A stretch of 5,946 nucleotides of DNA from contig JAAYAS010000368.1 in the NCBI GenBank assembly GCA_012719255.1, forward strand, positions 1 to 5,946, written 5' to 3'. Position numbers and translations under genes: made by a program. This DNA is from Microbacteriaceae bacterium (GTDB lineage Bacteria > Actinomycetota > Actinomycetes > Actinomycetales > Microbacteriaceae). Below the pieces are notes generated by a model, which did not search any database, was not told the origin of the DNA, and saw nothing but the letters and a program-made list of their open reading frames with translations. Below, piece by piece: positions 4,369-5,946 of the stretch (positions within the stretch are counted from its first letter, which is position 1; every line of letters begins with the position of its first letter).

Positions 4369-5946
4369 GGCGCGCCTCCCTCGGCGTCGACGCCGGCGGC
4401 GCGCTGCGCCTGCACCGGCGCGGCGGCCGCGTCGGCCGCGAGCGGGTCGGATGCGCGGGGCTCGTCGGCCGGGTCGCCGGCGAGCTCCTCGGCGGCGTGG
4501 TCGGTCTGGCGGTCGAGCAGCTCCTCGACGCCCTGCGGCTCGGCCTCGGCGCCGGGCGCGCCGGCGGGCGCGGCGCGGCGGGTCACGACCCAGGTGTCCT
4601 TCGAGCCGCCGCCCTGCGACGAGTTGACGACGAGCTTGCCCTCGGGGAGCGCCACGCGGGTGAGGCCGCCGGGCAGCACCCACACGTCGCTGCCGTCGTT
4701 GACGGCGAAGGGCCGCAGGTCGGTGTGGCGGGGGCGCACGCCGTCGTCGACGAGCGTCGGGATCGTCGACAGCTGCATCACCGGCTGCGCGATCCAGCCG
4801 CGCGGGTCGGCGAGCAGCCGCACGCGCATCGCCTCGATCTCGTCGCGGTCGGCGGCGGGGCCGATCATGATGCCCTTGCCGCCCGAGCCGTCGACCGGCT
4901 TCACGACGAGCTCGTCGAGCCGGTCGAGCACCTCGGCGAGCGCCTCCGGCTCCTCGAGCCGCCAGGTGTCGACGTTCTTGAGGATCGGCTCCTCGCCGAG
5001 GTAGTAGCGGGTGAGCTCGGGCACGTAGGTGTAGACGAGCTTGTCGTCGGCGACGCCGTTGCCGACCGCGTTCGCGAGGGTGACGTTGCCGAGCTTCGCG
5101 GCGCTCATCAGCCCCGCGCATCCGAGCAGCGAATCGGGGCGGAAGTGCATCGGGTCGAGGTAGTCGTCGTCGACGCGCCGGTAGATCACGTCGACGCGCT
5201 CGGGGCCGTCGGTGGTGCGCATGTAGACGCGGCCGGCCTGCACGACGAGGTCGCTCGACTCGACGAGCTCGACGCCCATGAGGCGGGCGAGCAGCGTGTG
5301 CTCGTAGTAGGCCGAGTTGTAGACGCCCGGGGTGAGCACGACGACGTTCGGCTCCTCGACGCCGTCGGGGGCAGCCGCGCGGAGGGCGGCGAGCAGCCGC
5401 GCCGGATAGTCGGCGACGGGGCGCACGCGCATCCGGGTGAACAGCTCGGGCAGGGTCTGGGCCATCGCGCGGCGGTTCGAGATGACGTAGCTCACGCCCG
5501 AGGGGATGCGGACGTTGTCCTCGAGCACCCGCAGCTCGCCGTGCTCGTCGCGGATGAGGTCGACGCCGGCGACCTGGATGCGCACGCCGTTCGGCGGCCG
5601 CACGCCCTTCGCGACGCGGTGGAAGTGCGCCGAGGTGGCGATGAGGTGCGCGGGGAGCACGCCGTCGGCGACGGCGCGCTGGGCGCCGTAGACGTCGTCG
5701 AGGAGCGCCTCGAGCACGCGCACGCGCTGCTGCACGCCGGCCTCGATGCCGGTCCACTCGGCGTCGTCGATGACGCGGGGCACGACGTCGAGCGGGAACG
5801 CGCGCTCCTCGCCGGCGAAGTCGAACGTGACGCCCTGCGCGAGGTACGACTCGGCGAGCTGCTCGGAGCGGTGGCGGATCTGCTCGTGCGTGAGGTCGGC
5901 GAGCGCCGCGTGCAGGTCGGCGTAGGGAGCGCGCGCGGCGAGCGGA
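4362..5946 (-). CDS. Circularly permuted type 2 ATP-grasp protein (COG2308; DUF404/DUF407), 5' end outside window
   Basis: The frame stays open to the window edge, showing 527 residues of a longer protein; the true start lies beyond 5946. GTG at 5783 is not the start, because upstream codons still encode family sequence (ESYLAQGVTFDF, then FPLDVVPRVIDDAEW). ATP-grasp enzymes activate a carboxylate as an acyl-phosphate and join it to an amine; this family's substrate is unknown. Visible numbering: VLEDNVRIPSGVSYV (140-154, predicted metal/ATP-binding ED-N), TPGVYNSAYYEH (205-216), MRTTDGPERVDVIYRRVDDDYLDP (242-265), ANAVGNGVADDK (291-302), VVKPVDGSGGKGIMIGP (347-363, nucleotide-binding Lys and Gly-rich loop), PRHTDLRPF (405-413) and VVNSSQGGGSKDTWVV (439-454). 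A ~73-residue Ala/Glu/Asp/Pro-rich tail follows, longer than I expect for the family. First visible gene of the coupled unit; its stop overlaps the alpha-E start by seven bases. Confidence 0.96.
   Translation of the reverse strand, partial: PLAARAPYADLHAALADLTHEQIRHRSEQLAESYLAQGVTFDFAGEERAFPLDVVPRVIDDAEWTGIEAGVQQRVRVLEALLDDVYGAQRAVADGVLPAHLIATSAHFHRVAKGVRPPNGVRIQVAGVDLIRDEHGELRVLEDNVRIPSGVSYVISNRRAMAQTLPELFTRMRVRPVADYPARLLAALRAAAPDGVEEPNVVVLTPGVYNSAYYEHTLLARLMGVELVESSDLVVQAGRVYMRTTDGPERVDVIYRRVDDDYLDPMHFRPDSLLGCAGLMSAAKLGNVTLANAVGNGVADDKLVYTYVPELTRYYLGEEPILKNVDTWRLEEPEALAEVLDRLDELVVKPVDGSGGKGIMIGPAADRDEIEAMRVRLLADPRGWIAQPVMQLSTIPTLVDDGVRPRHTDLRPFAVNDGSDVWVLPGGLTRVALPEGKLVVNSSQGGGSKDTWVVTRRAAPAGAPGAEAEPQGVEELLDRQTDHAAEELAGDPADEPRASDPLAADAAAAPVQAQRAAGVDAEGGAPC
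4375..4380 (-). promoter_or_regulatory. Ribosome binding site of the alpha-E gene
   Basis: GGGAGG on the minus strand, inside the last codons of the ATP-grasp gene and six bases before the GTG at 4368. It fixes that GTG as the start and suggests coupled translation. Confidence 0.75.

Noticed and set aside
2920..5004. Very long plus-strand open frame (694 codons) antisense to the operon
   Set aside because: Arg/Ala/Gly-rich sequence with no domain, created by the G/C third positions of the minus-strand genes.
4369..5757. Extension of the alpha-E reading frame upstream of GTG 4368
   Set aside because: It is Arg-rich antimotif sequence overlapping the clearly coding ATP-grasp frame; the LSRIAES motif marks the family N-terminus.
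1..5946. tRNA, rRNA, riboswitch, transposase or integrase genes
   Set aside because: None of their recognisable sequence or structural signatures was seen on either strand.

Overview
The window is very GC-rich, gene-dense DNA with an extreme preference for G/C at third codon positions, GTG as well as ATG starts and tightly overlapping genes. Together with the protein families seen, this points to a high-GC actinobacterium, most likely of the Microbacteriaceae type (inferred from protein resemblance; no database search was possible). All five recognisable genes lie on the minus strand, so transcription runs from high to low coordinates.

The right two thirds (about 1674-5946) is a four-gene unit in which every junction overlaps: a circularly permuted ATP-grasp protein (5' end outside the window), an alpha-E domain protein, a transglutaminase-like protein, and an alpha/beta hydrolase of the monoacylglycerol lipase/S33 type. 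ATP-grasp, alpha-E and transglutaminase proteins are a known recurring trio, predicted from comparative genomics to form and process amide/peptide bonds, with no settled substrate. In this copy the transglutaminase has kept its fold signature and catalytic Asp but lacks the segment that should carry the nucleophilic Cys, so it is probably not a working enzyme.

The region 1198-1673 has no gene. It starts (on the minus strand) with thirteen degenerate 7-bp repeats touching the hydrolase stop codon. Next comes a divergent array of five 19-bp units around a perfect 14-bp inverted repeat, then a GC-rich leader with a small TGTGGA/TCCACA inverted repeat.

The left part holds one gene (217-1197) for a two-domain protein: an AbiEi-like winged-helix N-terminal half and a DUF559/Vsr-like PD-(D/E)XK nuclease C-terminal half. 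No partner toxin is visible. Just downstream of it (1-176) is a tandem array of 19-bp units running off the window edge. These units belong to the same sequence family, with the same period, as the divergent array upstream of the gene. The nuclease-like gene is therefore bracketed by two arrays of one 19-bp repeat family, which is the best candidate here for an undescribed system.
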